Shown: positions 7,911 to 16,779, counted from the first letter of the stretch. The stretch is DNA of 64,000 nt from Actinophytocola sp035995025 (GCA_035995025.1 DASYKY010000120.1:1-64000), one strand, 5' to 3'. The notes: generated from the letters alone by a model not told the origin. Numbers and translations are program-made.

Positions 7911-10547
7911 ATGTACGCACTCGGCATCGACCTAGGAACCACGTTCACCGCGGCCGCGGTGTGGCGGGACGGCCGCGCGCAGATCGTGTCGCTCGGTGGC
8001 CGCGGCGCCGCGATCCCGTCGGTCGTGCTGCTGCGCGAGGACGAGACCTTCCTGACCGGTGAGGCGGCGAACCGGCGCGGGCTGACCGAGCCGAGCCGGG
8101 TGGCGCGCGAGTTCAAGCGCCGCATCGGCGACACCACGCCGATCCTGCTGGCCGGCACGCCGAACTCGGCCGAGTCGCTGACCTCGCACCTGCTGCGGGC
8201 CGTGGTGTCCGAAGTGGTCACTCGCGAGGGCGGGCCGCCGTCGTCGGTGTGCGTGTCGCACCCGGCGAACTGGGGGCCGTACAAGATCGACCTGCTGCGC
8301 CAGGCGGTGCGGATGGCGGACCTGCCGGCGCAGGTCACGTTCGCCACCGAGCCCGAGGCGGCGGCGGTGAACTACGCGCAGGAGCAGCGGCTCGGCGTCG
8401 GCGCGGTCGTGGCCGTGTACGACCTGGGTGGCGGCACGTTCGACGCGGCGGTGCTGCGCCGCACGGCCACCGGGTTCGCGATCCTCGGCGAGCCGGAGGG
8501 CATCGAGCGGCTCGGCGGCATCGACTTCGACGCGGCGGTGTTCAACCACGTGCGGACTTCCCTCGGCACGAAGCTGGACGACCTGGACGAGGACGACCCG
8601 GCGGTGATCTCGGCCGTGGCGCGGCTGCGGGAGGAGTGCGTGGCGGCGAAGGAGGCCCTCTCCGCCGACACGGACACGGCGATCCCGGTCCTGCTGCCGT
8701 CGGTGACCACGGAGGTCCGGCTGACGCGCGGCGAGCTGGAGTCGATGGTCCGCCCGTCGCTGCACGGTTCCATCGAGGCCCTGCAGCGCGCGGTGCGCTC
8801 GGCCGCACTGTCCGCCACGGACCTGCACTCGGTGCTGCTGGTGGGCGGGTCGTCGCGGATGCCGATCGTGGGGCAGCTGGTGTCGGCCGAGCTGGGCCGG
8901 CCGGTGGCCGTGGACACGCACCCGAAGCACGCGGTGGCGCTGGGGGCGGCCTGGTTGGCCGGCGGGTCACTCGGCGGTGTCGGGGGCGGCGTGGCTCCGG
9001 GCACTGCCGCGGGTGGCCCGGGTGGGCCTGGGTCCGGTGGGCCGGGCCGCGGCGCGGCGGCTGTCGCCGGGGCCGCGGGCGGGTTGGCCGCCGCCGGGCT
9101 GGGCGCGGGACTCGCCGCCGGACAAGGCGGGCAGGGCCGGCCGGCATCGGCCGGGGGACCGGCGAACCGGGGCGGCACGGCCGGTGCGGCGGGACAAGGC
9201 GTGCCGGGTGGTCGAGGCGGGGGGCCCGGGCAGGGACAAGGCGGACCGGGCGCGGGACCGGGCACCGCGCCGGGCGGACACGGCGCCGGGCAGGGTGAAA
9301 CCGCCGCGGGCGCCGGGTTCGGTGCCGGGCCGGGCGGCGGATCGGGCGGCGGATCGGGCGGTGTCGCGGGGTATCAGGACGCCGGGCTGGGTGGCGCCAG
9401 GGGCGCCGGGCCGGGCACCTTGCCGGGCGGGCCCGGCGCGGGGCGGGGCTCCGCGCCGGTCGGACAGGGCGGTGCCCAGGGTGCGGGGTCGGGCGGCCAC
9501 CCGGCCGGCGGGACGCGGCCGGGTGCGCCCGGTGGCGGCGACGCGACCGTCGCCGGGCCGATGGCGGCCGCGCGGAATGCCGGGCTCGGGACCGGCACGC
9601 CGCCCAGCGGGTTCCCCGCCGGGCGCGGGCCGGGCACGCCACCCGGTGGGTTCCCGGCCGACGCCGGAACCGCCGTGCGGCACGGGCCCGGCACGCCGCC
9701 GGGCGGGACGCCGCGGGCCGGCGGGCCCGGGCAGGGGCCGCGCGGCGGCGGAGGCGCCGCGGGTGCGCCGCGGACCACGCCGCTCGGTGCCGAGGCGCCG
9801 GTCAAGGATCCCATCGGGCCGCCGGCCGAGGACGGCGAGAAGCGGCGGCGGGTGCTCGTCGGCGCCTCGGCCGTCGTCGCGCTCGCCGTGCTGGCCGCGG
9901 TCGCGGTGGCGCTCAACGTGTTCGGCGGGAACGACCAGCCCCAGGCCGGGTCCGCCGGCCAGACGTCCAGCGTGCCCGCCGACTCGCTGCCGCCCGACGA
10001 GCGGTGCACGCCCGAGATCATGGCCAACGAGCACTGGGTGTGCCTCACCTCGGCCATCGTCGCGGACGGGAAGATCACCATCGACTACCGCAGCGACGGC
10101 GCCTTCGACCTGCACGGCGTCCACCTGCACGTCTACGGCGGCGACGGCACCGACCCGCAGGCCGGCGTCATGGGCCAGCAGGTGCCCGACAGCGAGCAGG
10201 GCGACTGGTACAACGAGGCCGCCCGGCCGGCCGTCCTCGAGCTGTCCGACCCGCGCTTCAAGTCCGCGATCGGTGACGCGAAGAAGGTCTGCGCCCGCAT
10301 CGCCGACGCCGAGCACATGCTCGTGCCCGACAAGGACGGCGCCTACGTGACCGGCAACTGCGTGCCGATCACCCGCACGGACTCCTCGACGACCGAGGAG
10401 ACCGAGCAGCAGCAGGACGGCGGGAACGACACGCCGGACAACAACGACACGCCGACCACCACGGACACCACGACCTGGCCGACGACGACGGACACGACCA
10501 CCACGGAGACGACCGAGGACACGCCGTCCGAGTCAGCCGGGCCCTGA
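7911..10547 (+). CDS. Membrane-anchored Hsp70-like ATPase with ectodomain
   Basis: An 878-aa protein. Residues 1-345 are an Hsp70/actin-fold ATPase domain: phosphate 1 motif GIDLGTTFT, phosphate 2 motif DLGGGTFD near residue 171, and the adenosine motif LLVGGSSRMP near 307. There is no substrate-binding domain. Instead about 290 residues of Gly/Pro/Ala-rich linker lead to one transmembrane helix (residues ~647-668) preceded by KRRR. A ~135-residue extracytoplasmic domain with four cysteines follows, then a Thr-rich C-terminal tail. The topology is therefore an ATPase inside and a sensor or wall-contacting domain outside. ATG 7911 is chosen because it starts exactly at the first beta-strand of the fold. 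It closes the iniB-A-C-like operon. Transducing wall state to the dynamins is an inference. Confidence 0.85.
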   Translation: MYALGIDLGTTFTAAAVWRDGRAQIVSLGGRGAAIPSVVLLREDETFLTGEAANRRGLTEPSRVAREFKRRIGDTTPILLAGTPNSAESLTSHLLRAVVSEVVTREGGPPSSVCVSHPANWGPYKIDLLRQAVRMADLPAQVTFATEPEAAAVNYAQEQRLGVGAVVAVYDLGGGTFDAAVLRRTATGFAILGEPEGIERLGGIDFDAAVFNHVRTSLGTKLDDLDEDDPAVISAVARLREECVAAKEALSADTDTAIPVLLPSVTTEVRLTRGELESMVRPSLHGSIEALQRAVRSAALSATDLHSVLLVGGSSRMPIVGQLVSAELGRPVAVDTHPKHAVALGAAWLAGGSLGGVGGGVAPGTAAGGPGGPGSGGPGRGAAAVAGAAGGLAAAGLGAGLAAGQGGQGRPASAGGPANRGGTAGAAGQGVPGGRGGGPGQGQGGPGAGPGTAPGGHGAGQGETAAGAGFGAGPGGGSGGGSGGVAGYQDAGLGGARGAGPGTLPGGPGAGRGSAPVGQGGAQGAGSGGHPAGGTRPGAPGGGDATVAGPMAAARNAGLGTGTPPSGFPAGRGPGTPPGGFPADAGTAVRHGPGTPPGGTPRAGGPGQGPRGGGGAAGAPRTTPLGAEAPVKDPIGPPAEDGEKRRRVLVGASAVVALAVLAAVAVALNVFGGNDQPQAGSAGQTSSVPADSLPPDERCTPEIMANEHWVCLTSAIVADGKITIDYRSDGAFDLHGVHLHVYGGDGTDPQAGVMGQQVPDSEQGDWYNEAARPAVLELSDPRFKSAIGDAKKVCARIADAEHMLVPDKDGAYVTGNCVPITRTDSSTTEETEQQQDGGNDTPDNNDTPTTTDTTTWPTTTDTTTTETTEDTPSESAGP

Positions 10548-10568
10548 CCTGACGACGAAGGTGACGTA

Positions 10569-10613
10569 ATGACGAAGGCGGGGCACCCCGGGAGGGTGCC
10601 CCGCCTTCGTCAT
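10569..10613. terminator. Bidirectional terminator, 20-bp stem
   Basis: A perfect 20-bp stem (10569-10588 with 10594-10613) with a 5-base loop (CGGGA). It lies between the end of the Hsp70 gene on the plus strand and the end of the acidic protein gene on the minus strand, so it can serve both convergent units. Confidence 0.9.
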
Positions 10614-10623
10614 GTCCCGGTGC

Positions 10624-11214
10624 TCAGTCCAGATCGTCGGAGTCGGAGTCGGAGTCGTCGTCGGAGTCCTCGTCGGAGTCCGCGTCGAGCGCGTCCGGGT
10701 CGGTGCTGTCCGGACCCAGGTCGTCCCACGCCGGGGCGCGCGAGTGGTCACCGGCGTCCGGCGAACCGTCGGACCCGGTGTCGTCGCCCGGATGGGCGGT
10801 GTCTTCAGTGTCCTCAGTGGACGGTTCGTCGAGCGCGTCGACCGAACCGGTGCCGAAGTCCAGCGCCGGTCCGGAGTGGTCGGGCGGCACGTGGTCGTCC
10901 GGGACGTCGTCGAAGTCCGGATCGGGGTCGAGATCGTCCGCGGGTGCCGTCGTGATCAGGCCGAACCAGTCGTCGGCGGGCGGCTCGTCGGCCGGGACCG
11001 CCGAGTGGGTCGTCACGTACGGGGCCAGGTGCTCGGCCACCTCGACCGGCGCCGTGTCCGCGTAGCTGACGACCGCCTCCGCGACCAGGTCGGGGGGCAG
11101 GTCCGGGTGGCCGTGCGCGGCCAGGTACGCCTCCGGATCGCCGTGCGCACGCACGGCGTCCGCGTCGCCGACGAGGTCGGCGAGCAGTTCGTGGAGAGGA
11201 CGCGCAGAAGCCAT
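10624..11214 (-). CDS. Acidic protein with IniB-like N-terminus
   Basis: A 196-aa protein. The first ~65 residues (LHELLADLVGDADAVRAHG, DPEAYLAAHGHPDLPP) align by eye with the N-terminal domain of the IniB-like protein at 3596. Both share the pattern hydrophobic helix, DP-x-x-LAA-x-G, then D-L. The rest is an extremely acidic Asp/Ser-rich tail ending in repeated D-S-D units, with no signal peptide or membrane segment. It is the last gene of a minus-strand group and converges on the Hsp70 gene through the shared terminator. I infer a second, diverged IniB-domain protein. In M. tuberculosis a small IniB-related gene also accompanies iniBAC, as I recall. Its function is unknown. Confidence 0.7.
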   Translation of the reverse strand: MASARPLHELLADLVGDADAVRAHGDPEAYLAAHGHPDLPPDLVAEAVVSYADTAPVEVAEHLAPYVTTHSAVPADEPPADDWFGLITTAPADDLDPDPDFDDVPDDHVPPDHSGPALDFGTGSVDALDEPSTEDTEDTAHPGDDTGSDGSPDAGDHSRAPAWDDLGPDSTDPDALDADSDEDSDDDSDSDSDDLD

Positions 11215-11291
11215 GTCACCACCTTAGGAAACCGGGCGGGCGGCCGCGTCGGGGAAACCCCCGGCGAACCCCCGAAGCGCGGTGGCGGTCG

Positions 11292-11831
11292 TCACCCCGG
11301 CCGGGCGCCGCGCCGCGTCGGGGTCTCCAGCAGCGCCGTGCGCATGGCCAGCGCCACGGCCTGCAGCCGCGAGTTCACCCCGAGCTTGGCCAGCAGGGAC
11401 TGCACGTGGGTGCGCACCGTCGTGATCGAGACGTTCAGCTGGCGTGCCATCGCGCGCGTGTTCAGCCCGCGGATCAGCAGCTCGAGACACTGCCACTCGC
11501 GGACGGTCAGGTACGCGGCCAGCCGGTGTGCGGCGGCGGCCTCGTCGGGGAGCCGGGGTGCGGGCAGCTCGGCGACGGCGGTGCCGGTCAGCCGGGCGAG
11601 CCGGGCCAGCTCGTGGTCGATCATCTCCAACCGGTCACGCACCTCGACGGGGACGCCTTCGTCGGTTCGGATCGACTCGACCTGGCGGCACAGCAACTCG
11701 ATGTCCGTGCCGACGGTCTTCAACACGGTCGCGTTGCGTACGTCACCGATGCGACGGCCCGGCGACCGTCGTCGCTCCGGGTGCCATTCCATCCCGACCA
11801 CCCCCAAGAGCCTTCGCCACTCGGAGTTCAT
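11292..11831 (-). CDS. LuxR-type HTH transcriptional regulator
   Basis: A 179-aa regulator. The C-terminal ~65 residues (YLTVREWQCLELLIRGLNTRAMARQ, then TTVRTHVQSLLAKLGV) are a LuxR/GerE helix-turn-helix. The N-terminal part is helical without a recognisable receiver domain or phosphorylatable Asp pocket, so it is an orphan regulator. An in-frame ATG at 11792 has a GGGGGTGG purine stretch at good spacing and is a credible alternative start. The gene sits 21 bp downstream of the class F sortase gene and is probably cotranscribed, which suggests control of the neighbouring surface genes. Confidence 0.8.
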   Translation of the reverse strand: MNSEWRRLLGVVGMEWHPERRRSPGRRIGDVRNATVLKTVGTDIELLCRQVESIRTDEGVPVEVRDRLEMIDHELARLARLTGTAVAELPAPRLPDEAAAAHRLAAYLTVREWQCLELLIRGLNTRAMARQLNVSITTVRTHVQSLLAKLGVNSRLQAVALAMRTALLETPTRRGARPG

Positions 11832-11852
11832 CGCATCGGAGAGGGAACTGTT

Positions 11853-12494
11853 TCACCGGATAGTGGCATTGACAATGACATTGTCGAGGTAGGAGCGCTC
11901 TTGGGGGTCAAAAGATCCCCCACAAGTCACCAGCCGGAGCATCGAGATCGGCTTCGGAGAGTACACAAGCTCGGTGGGGAACGCGGTCTTCGCCACCCGG
12001 GTCGACGAGTCGACGACGAACCGCACGGACGTGTGGTCGGCGCGGTCCACGATCACCGCGTCACCCGGGCGCAGCTCGGTCAGCCGGAAGAACACCCCGG
12101 GCCCGGCCCGCGAGTCGACGTGCGCGGCGAGCAGGGCGGGGCCGATCGTGCCGGGCACCGGCCCGGCGGCGAACCAGCCGGTCACGTCGGCCGTCGGTGG
12201 CGGCACCAGCGCCCCGGTGGCGTCCACTCCAATGTGGACGATCCGGCTGTCGACCCCGATCGCGGGGATCCGCAGCCGCGTCGGCGGGGCGGCGACCGGG
12301 GCGGGGGTGGCCGGCAGGATCGTCCAGGTGGGTGGCGGTGTGGCCGGGCCGGCCGGCGCCGGTGCCCCGGCCGGCCGGGGTTCGGCCGCGACCCCGGGCT
12401 GGTCGGCGCCCAGCGCGAGCACACCGGTGACGAGCAGCGCGGCGACCGCCGCGACCAGCGCGACGGCCCGCCGGGCCGTCGCGCTGGACGCCAT
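11853..12494 (-). CDS. Class F sortase
   Basis: A 213-aa exported transpeptidase. After a cytoplasmic basic start comes one hydrophobic signal anchor (residues ~9-30) and a Pro/Ala-rich linker. The sortase domain follows from residue ~70, with catalytic His in LLAAHVDSR, Cys in LVTCGGSFD and Arg in the QERSYLDN segment. Spacing and the short domain match actinobacterial class F. ATG 12494 is used because GAGAGGGCGG precedes it; a TTG 18 bases upstream is also in frame. It lies 112-130 bp downstream of a DUF4397 surface protein, the probable substrate, and upstream of a LuxR regulator. Confidence 0.85.
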   Translation of the reverse strand: MASSATARRAVALVAAVAALLVTGVLALGADQPGVAAEPRPAGAPAPAGPATPPPTWTILPATPAPVAAPPTRLRIPAIGVDSRIVHIGVDATGALVPPPTADVTGWFAAGPVPGTIGPALLAAHVDSRAGPGVFFRLTELRPGDAVIVDRADHTSVRFVVDSSTRVAKTAFPTELVYSPKPISMLRLVTCGGSFDPQERSYLDNVIVNATIR

Positions 12495-12624
12495 GCGGTG
12501 CCGCCCTCTCAACCGGCCCGCCCGCGCCCGGCCGGCACGAGCACACCGCCCGCCGAGTTCAGGCCGGTGCGAGCCCGCCGGCCGGTCACGCGGTAGATCA
12601 CCGCGCGCCTGGTCAAGCGGTCGG

Positions 12625-13470
12625 TCACGCGGCCGGTCGTGCGGTTCGGCGGCGGCGCGTGGCCAGCACGAGTGCGCCGCCCGCGGCCGCGGTGGCGATG
12701 ACCAGCACCAGCATGAGGCCGGTGTCGCGGCCGGCCGGGGCGCCGAGCCCGGTCTCGATCGCGCCGTGCGGCACGACCGTCGCGCCCTGCGCGTCCTGGC
12801 GCACGGCGGCGGACAGCGAGCCGCTCTTCTCCAGCACCAGCACGGTGTAGACGCCGCCCGCCTCCAGCGTGATCGGCAGGTTGGTCGGCTCCGCCTCGAC
12901 CGGTGCGACGGTCAGCTTGGTCGCGCCCGCCGGCACGTACACGTACGAGCTGGCGTCGCCGAACGCCGTGCGCTCGATGACCGACGTGCCCGCGCGCTTG
13001 ATGCTGAGGTCGCCCGCGTGCGGCGCGGCGTTCACCACGCGCATCCGCGCCTGGCCCTTGGGCGGCAGGCTGATCTCGTCGTTGAGCACCTTCAGTGCCA
13101 GGTCGGAGAACGAACCGAGACCGGCCACCGTGTACGCGCGGCCCCGCTGCGCGGTCAGCGTCGTCGAGATCACCGGCTTGGTGGCCGGGTCCGCGCCGGT
13201 CGGCCGCATCGCGATCGTGTACTCGCCCGGCTGGATCGCCTGGTACTCCGACACGACGCCGTATCCGACGCCGTTGACCCGCTCGTGGAAGTCGGGTCTG
13301 CCGAACGCCGTCAGGTACACGTCGACCTGTGGCGTGTCCGGCGACAGGTGCGCGAGCCGCAGGAACGAGTCCTGCTGCGCCGCCGCGGCAGGTACCGCGC
13401 CGGCGAGCGCGACCGTCAGCGCGCTCACGACCATCGCGACGCCCAGTGCCTTTCCGTTGAACATCTTCAT
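12625..13470 (-). CDS. DUF4397 surface protein, likely sortase substrate
   Basis: A 281-aa exported protein. It has a signal peptide (residues 1-31, cleavage after AAAA), two DUF4397 beta-rich modules beginning FLRLAHLSPDTPQVDVYL and ARMRVVNAAPHAGDLSI, and a C-terminal hydrophobic helix with an RRRR tail. The residues before that helix, AGRDTG, look like a degenerate LPxTG-type sorting signal. Its sortase would be the class F enzyme encoded next. The gene is 25 bp from the end of the large glycosyltransferase gene, so glycan synthesis and a wall-anchored protein appear to be coexpressed. Confidence 0.85.
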   Translation of the reverse strand: MKMFNGKALGVAMVVSALTVALAGAVPAAAAQQDSFLRLAHLSPDTPQVDVYLTAFGRPDFHERVNGVGYGVVSEYQAIQPGEYTIAMRPTGADPATKPVISTTLTAQRGRAYTVAGLGSFSDLALKVLNDEISLPPKGQARMRVVNAAPHAGDLSIKRAGTSVIERTAFGDASSYVYVPAGATKLTVAPVEAEPTNLPITLEAGGVYTVLVLEKSGSLSAAVRQDAQGATVVPHGAIETGLGAPAGRDTGLMLVLVIATAAAGGALVLATRRRRTARPAA

Positions 13471-13495
13471 CGTTGACCAGCCCTTCGACCAGATG

Positions 13496-16486
13496 TCATC
13501 CCGTTGCGCCCTCCAGTGGTTCCGGCAGGCGCCAGCTGATCGCGACGCCTTCCGGGGCGCGCCGGGTGTGGGCCGGCGCGAATGGGGGCTCCTGCGTCGC
13601 GAGCCAGTCCAGCACCGCCTCGCGCCCCGCCTTTCCGTCCGATGTGGACACGACCACCGTGCGGTCGGGCAGGCCCGACCCCTGTTCGTGCGGCGAGTTG
13701 CCGGTGCGCACGAGCGTGATGTCGAACTCGGCGCACAGGTTCGCGAGCACCGCCATCGCGCGCAGGTCGACCCGCCCGGCGAGCAGCGCGACGCGGGCCT
13801 GCGTGGTGGTGGCCAGCCGCTTGTTGCGGACGAGCTGCGCGCCCGCGCTCGCGCGTGGACCCGAGTACAGGTAGCTCTCTTCGAGCCGCGTGGTGACGAT
13901 GCTCAGCGAGCCGAAATGACCGAGCCGGCGCCCGGCGGTCGCCAGCCCGTGCGTCACGAACAGGCCGTCGACCGGCTGGTCGTCCGCGCGCCGCACGTCG
14001 ATTCGCGGGTCCTGGCGCGCCATGTCGCGATGGATGTCGGCCCAGACGTCGGGCGGGACGGTGAGCGTGCCGCCCGCCTCGAGCTGGTTCGACACCCACG
14101 CGGCGAGCGCGGCGTGCTCGCCCCGCGGGGCGAGCGGCGGCGCGATCAGCAGGCCGCCGACCGCGGCCGCCGCGGTGAGCGCCGCGGCCAGGCCGCCCGC
14201 GAGGAGCGGGGCGGGGGAGCGGACGGCCGCCTCGAGCAGCATCGTCACGATGACCGCCGCCCCGGCCACCAGCGCGGGCACGAGCAGGTCGGCCTGCGCG
14301 CCGAAGCCGGCGGCGAGCCCGACGCCGCACAGCGTGCCGACGGAGACCGGCCGCACCCGCGGCACGACCAGGCCGCCGCCCGCCGCGATGGTGACGGCGG
14401 CGAGCAGCGCGGGCCGCTGGTGGCCGGCGAGCACGCCGCCGGTCGGCGCGAGCATGAGGTCGGCCCGCCACAGCAGGGCCGCCACGCTGCCGGTGGCGAA
14501 CAGGACCACGGCGGCGTGCCCGCGCCAGGTCGCGTCCGGCTCGTACCGCTCGATGTCGAGGAACCACAGCCAGGTCGCCACCGCGATGCCCGCCGGGATG
14601 ATCAGCAGCGGCGCGGTCGCGACGGCGGCGAGCGCGGTGGTGAGCGTCCACACGCCGGCGAGCGCGACGAGCACCAGCCGGTCGCGGGCCAGCGCCCGCG
14701 CGAGCCACACCGTGCCGACCGCGGCCAGCGCGAGCCAGGCGGCGCCGAGCAGCCCCGGCCCGATCGGGCCGAACACCGCGATCGCCGGCCCGGCCGCGGC
14801 CAGCACCACGACCGCGGCCGCGCTCACCAGCGGATGCAGCCGCAGCGCGAGCGTGAGCAGCAGCAGCGCCGAGAGCAGCACGACGACCGCGACGACGGAC
14901 AGCTCGCGGGTGCTGGTCAGCACGCTCTCGTGGCGGCCGAACGGGTTGGTCAGCCACGAGTAGGCGGCGAGCTGCGCGTCGGTGGGGGCGAGGGTGTTCG
15001 GCACGGGCGCGACCCCGATGTCGGCGTAGCGCCCGTAGCCGGCCTGGCTGAGCGTGACCTCGGCGGCCGAGGCGGGCATCGTCGGGAGCGCCGCGACGAT
15101 CCGGGCCACCGCGGCGACCGCGGCGACCGTCCACAGTGCCCACCCGAGCGGCACCGACCAGCGGCGCGGACGCCGTGCGCGCGGCTCCTCCGGCGCGGGG
15201 CGGGGCTTCGGCAAGCGGACGGCGCGGAGCGGCTTGGCCGGCTTCGGGGCCGCGGCCACCGTCACCTTCTCTGTCACCACTTTCTCTGTCACCACTTTCT
15301 CCGCCACCACTTTCGCTGCCACCACTTTCGCTGCCACCACTTTCGCTGCCGCCACCTCGTGGCGGCCCACGGACGCGCGGAGCACGGCGACCGCGTCGAC
15401 CAGCCGCAGCAGGGGGAACAGCACGCCGGCGAGCAGGTAGCGCGGCTGGCGGGCGGCGAGCGCGGCCGCGACGGTCAGCGCGTAGTCGGCGAGCACGAAC
15501 GCGAGGCCCAGCTCCACCGGGCCGACGACCGAGCGGGCCGCGGCGAGCGGTGCCCAGCCGGCCGGGAGGGCGAGCAGCAGCACGGCGAGCGGCACCAGCG
15601 CCACGACCGCGGCCGACACCACGAGCTCGGCGAGCTGCAGGGCGAGCGGCACGCCGACCCGGCCGCGGCGGGCGGCCTGCCACAGCCCGGTGATGCCGCG
15701 GCGGGTCAGCCGGGCGTGGTCGCGCAGCCGCACGGACGTGGCGATCACCGCGGGCGCGCCCGGGCACAGCGCCACCCGGCCGAGGCGGCGGCGGTACACC
15801 TGCAGTGTCAGGTCGAGGTCCGGTTCGGCGAGGCCGGGCGGGTCCAGCTCGAGCTGGGCCAGCACCGCCGTGCGGTAGATGCGGCCGACGGCGGGCAGCC
15901 CGCGGGCGGTGCTCGCCGGCGGCCCGGCCGGCCCGCGGCCGAACGACTGGCCGAGCACGTGGCGGCGCCCGCGGAACGCGGCGAGGACGCGGCGCGGCGG
16001 CAGCCAGTCCGGCGCCACCCGCGCGTCCACGGCGGCCACGCCCGGGTCGGCGAACAGCGGCAGCGCGCGCTCGAGGTGACCGGGCGCGAGGCGGGTGTCG
16101 ACGTCGAGGACGAGCACGTAGGTGAAGCGGTCGAGCAGGCGGAACGCCTGTACCCCGGCCGCGGCGGCCCCCGCGGTGGTCAGCCTGCCCATGGTCTCGA
16201 CGACCTCGGCGCCCAGCCGGTGGGCCAGCTCGGCGGTCCCGTCGGCGGAGGAGTTGGAGACGAGGTGCACGTTCTGGTCCGGCACCACCTCGCGGGCCGC
16301 GGCGAGCGCGTCGAGCACCCGGTCCGCCTCGTCGTGCGCGACGATCAGGATCGCGACGCCGGCGGTCCCGGGGTCGACCGGGCGCGCGGGGGCGGGGCGC
16401 AGCCTACGGCGGGCCAGCCAGACCAGGCCGTGGACGAGGAGAGCGGGACCCACGACCAGGAGCGCGACCACGCCGCCGACGATCAT
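13496..16486 (-). CDS. Large membrane glycosyltransferase (GT2)
   Basis: A 996-aa integral membrane enzyme. After one N-terminal helix, residues ~45-280 form a GT2 catalytic domain: AILIVAHDEADRV, the DVDTR acidic motif near 134, and a QASW-region-like segment. About a dozen transmembrane helices follow. A Lys/Val/Ala tandem array (KVVAA-type pentapeptides) near residues 380-410 lies in the cytoplasmic loop between membrane blocks. The final ~200 residues are soluble and probably extracytoplasmic. It heads the minus-strand group with DUF4397 and sortase genes. The substrate is unknown; a surface polysaccharide or lipid-linked sugar polymer is inferred. Confidence 0.82.
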   Translation of the reverse strand: MIVGGVVALLVVGPALLVHGLVWLARRRLRPAPARPVDPGTAGVAILIVAHDEADRVLDALAAAREVVPDQNVHLVSNSSADGTAELAHRLGAEVVETMGRLTTAGAAAAGVQAFRLLDRFTYVLVLDVDTRLAPGHLERALPLFADPGVAAVDARVAPDWLPPRRVLAAFRGRRHVLGQSFGRGPAGPPASTARGLPAVGRIYRTAVLAQLELDPPGLAEPDLDLTLQVYRRRLGRVALCPGAPAVIATSVRLRDHARLTRRGITGLWQAARRGRVGVPLALQLAELVVSAAVVALVPLAVLLLALPAGWAPLAAARSVVGPVELGLAFVLADYALTVAAALAARQPRYLLAGVLFPLLRLVDAVAVLRASVGRHEVAAAKVVAAKVVAAKVVAEKVVTEKVVTEKVTVAAAPKPAKPLRAVRLPKPRPAPEEPRARRPRRWSVPLGWALWTVAAVAAVARIVAALPTMPASAAEVTLSQAGYGRYADIGVAPVPNTLAPTDAQLAAYSWLTNPFGRHESVLTSTRELSVVAVVVLLSALLLLTLALRLHPLVSAAAVVVLAAAGPAIAVFGPIGPGLLGAAWLALAAVGTVWLARALARDRLVLVALAGVWTLTTALAAVATAPLLIIPAGIAVATWLWFLDIERYEPDATWRGHAAVVLFATGSVAALLWRADLMLAPTGGVLAGHQRPALLAAVTIAAGGGLVVPRVRPVSVGTLCGVGLAAGFGAQADLLVPALVAGAAVIVTMLLEAAVRSPAPLLAGGLAAALTAAAAVGGLLIAPPLAPRGEHAALAAWVSNQLEAGGTLTVPPDVWADIHRDMARQDPRIDVRRADDQPVDGLFVTHGLATAGRRLGHFGSLSIVTTRLEESYLYSGPRASAGAQLVRNKRLATTTQARVALLAGRVDLRAMAVLANLCAEFDITLVRTGNSPHEQGSGLPDRTVVVSTSDGKAGREAVLDWLATQEPPFAPAHTRRAPEGVAISWRLPEPLEGATG
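15261..15347. repeat. In-frame 15-bp tandem repeat inside glycosyltransferase gene
   Basis: Five consecutive 15-base units (15273-15347, plus-strand consensus GYCACCACTTTCKCY) and a 12-base partial unit at 15261-15272 encode KVVAA/EKVVT pentapeptides on the minus strand. The length is a multiple of three, so copy-number change keeps the frame while altering loop length. Confidence 0.85.
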
Positions 16487-16680
16487 CAGCGAACCCGCGC
16501 ACGATCATCCGTATGTGCTGATCGGTGATCTCCCACGCGCTGCACTGTGCCGGAGACCGGTGGTTCTGAACTCATCCAAATGCATGAGATGAGACGACCG
16601 TGACGCGCTCGTTCCCAGGCCAGCGGCGAAACGGGAGCGAACCTTCTGGCAGGCTCTCGTTTCCACTGGTGAACGAATAA

Positions 16681-16704
16681 CACGTTCCGGCAACATTGTG
16701 AACC
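16681..16704. promoter_or_regulatory. CACGTTCCG-N6-TTGTGAA motif
   Basis: CACGTTCCGGCAACATTGTGAA lies about 80 bp upstream of the oxidase start at 16780. It matches positions 24-45 at 17 of 22 places, with both conserved blocks at the same spacing. The rest of the 293-bp divergent region (16487-16779) shows no clear long inverted repeat. This is a shared-operator candidate for two exported proteins. Confidence 0.35.
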
Positions 16705-16779
16705 AAAGCGTTGATCATGTCCGTATCTGAGTTTGGGTGCCACCCGTCGGCACGCCATGACCCATGTGAGGAGACCTTG

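Noticed and set aside
15261..15347. Possible CRISPR array
   Set aside because: 15-bp contiguous units with no spacers, in frame within a coding gene; no cas genes in the window.
12869..16528. 1219-codon plus-strand open frame
   Set aside because: Antisense to the DUF4397 and glycosyltransferase genes, both of which have signal peptides, motifs and proper codon bias; the plus frame is low-complexity Arg/Gly/His.
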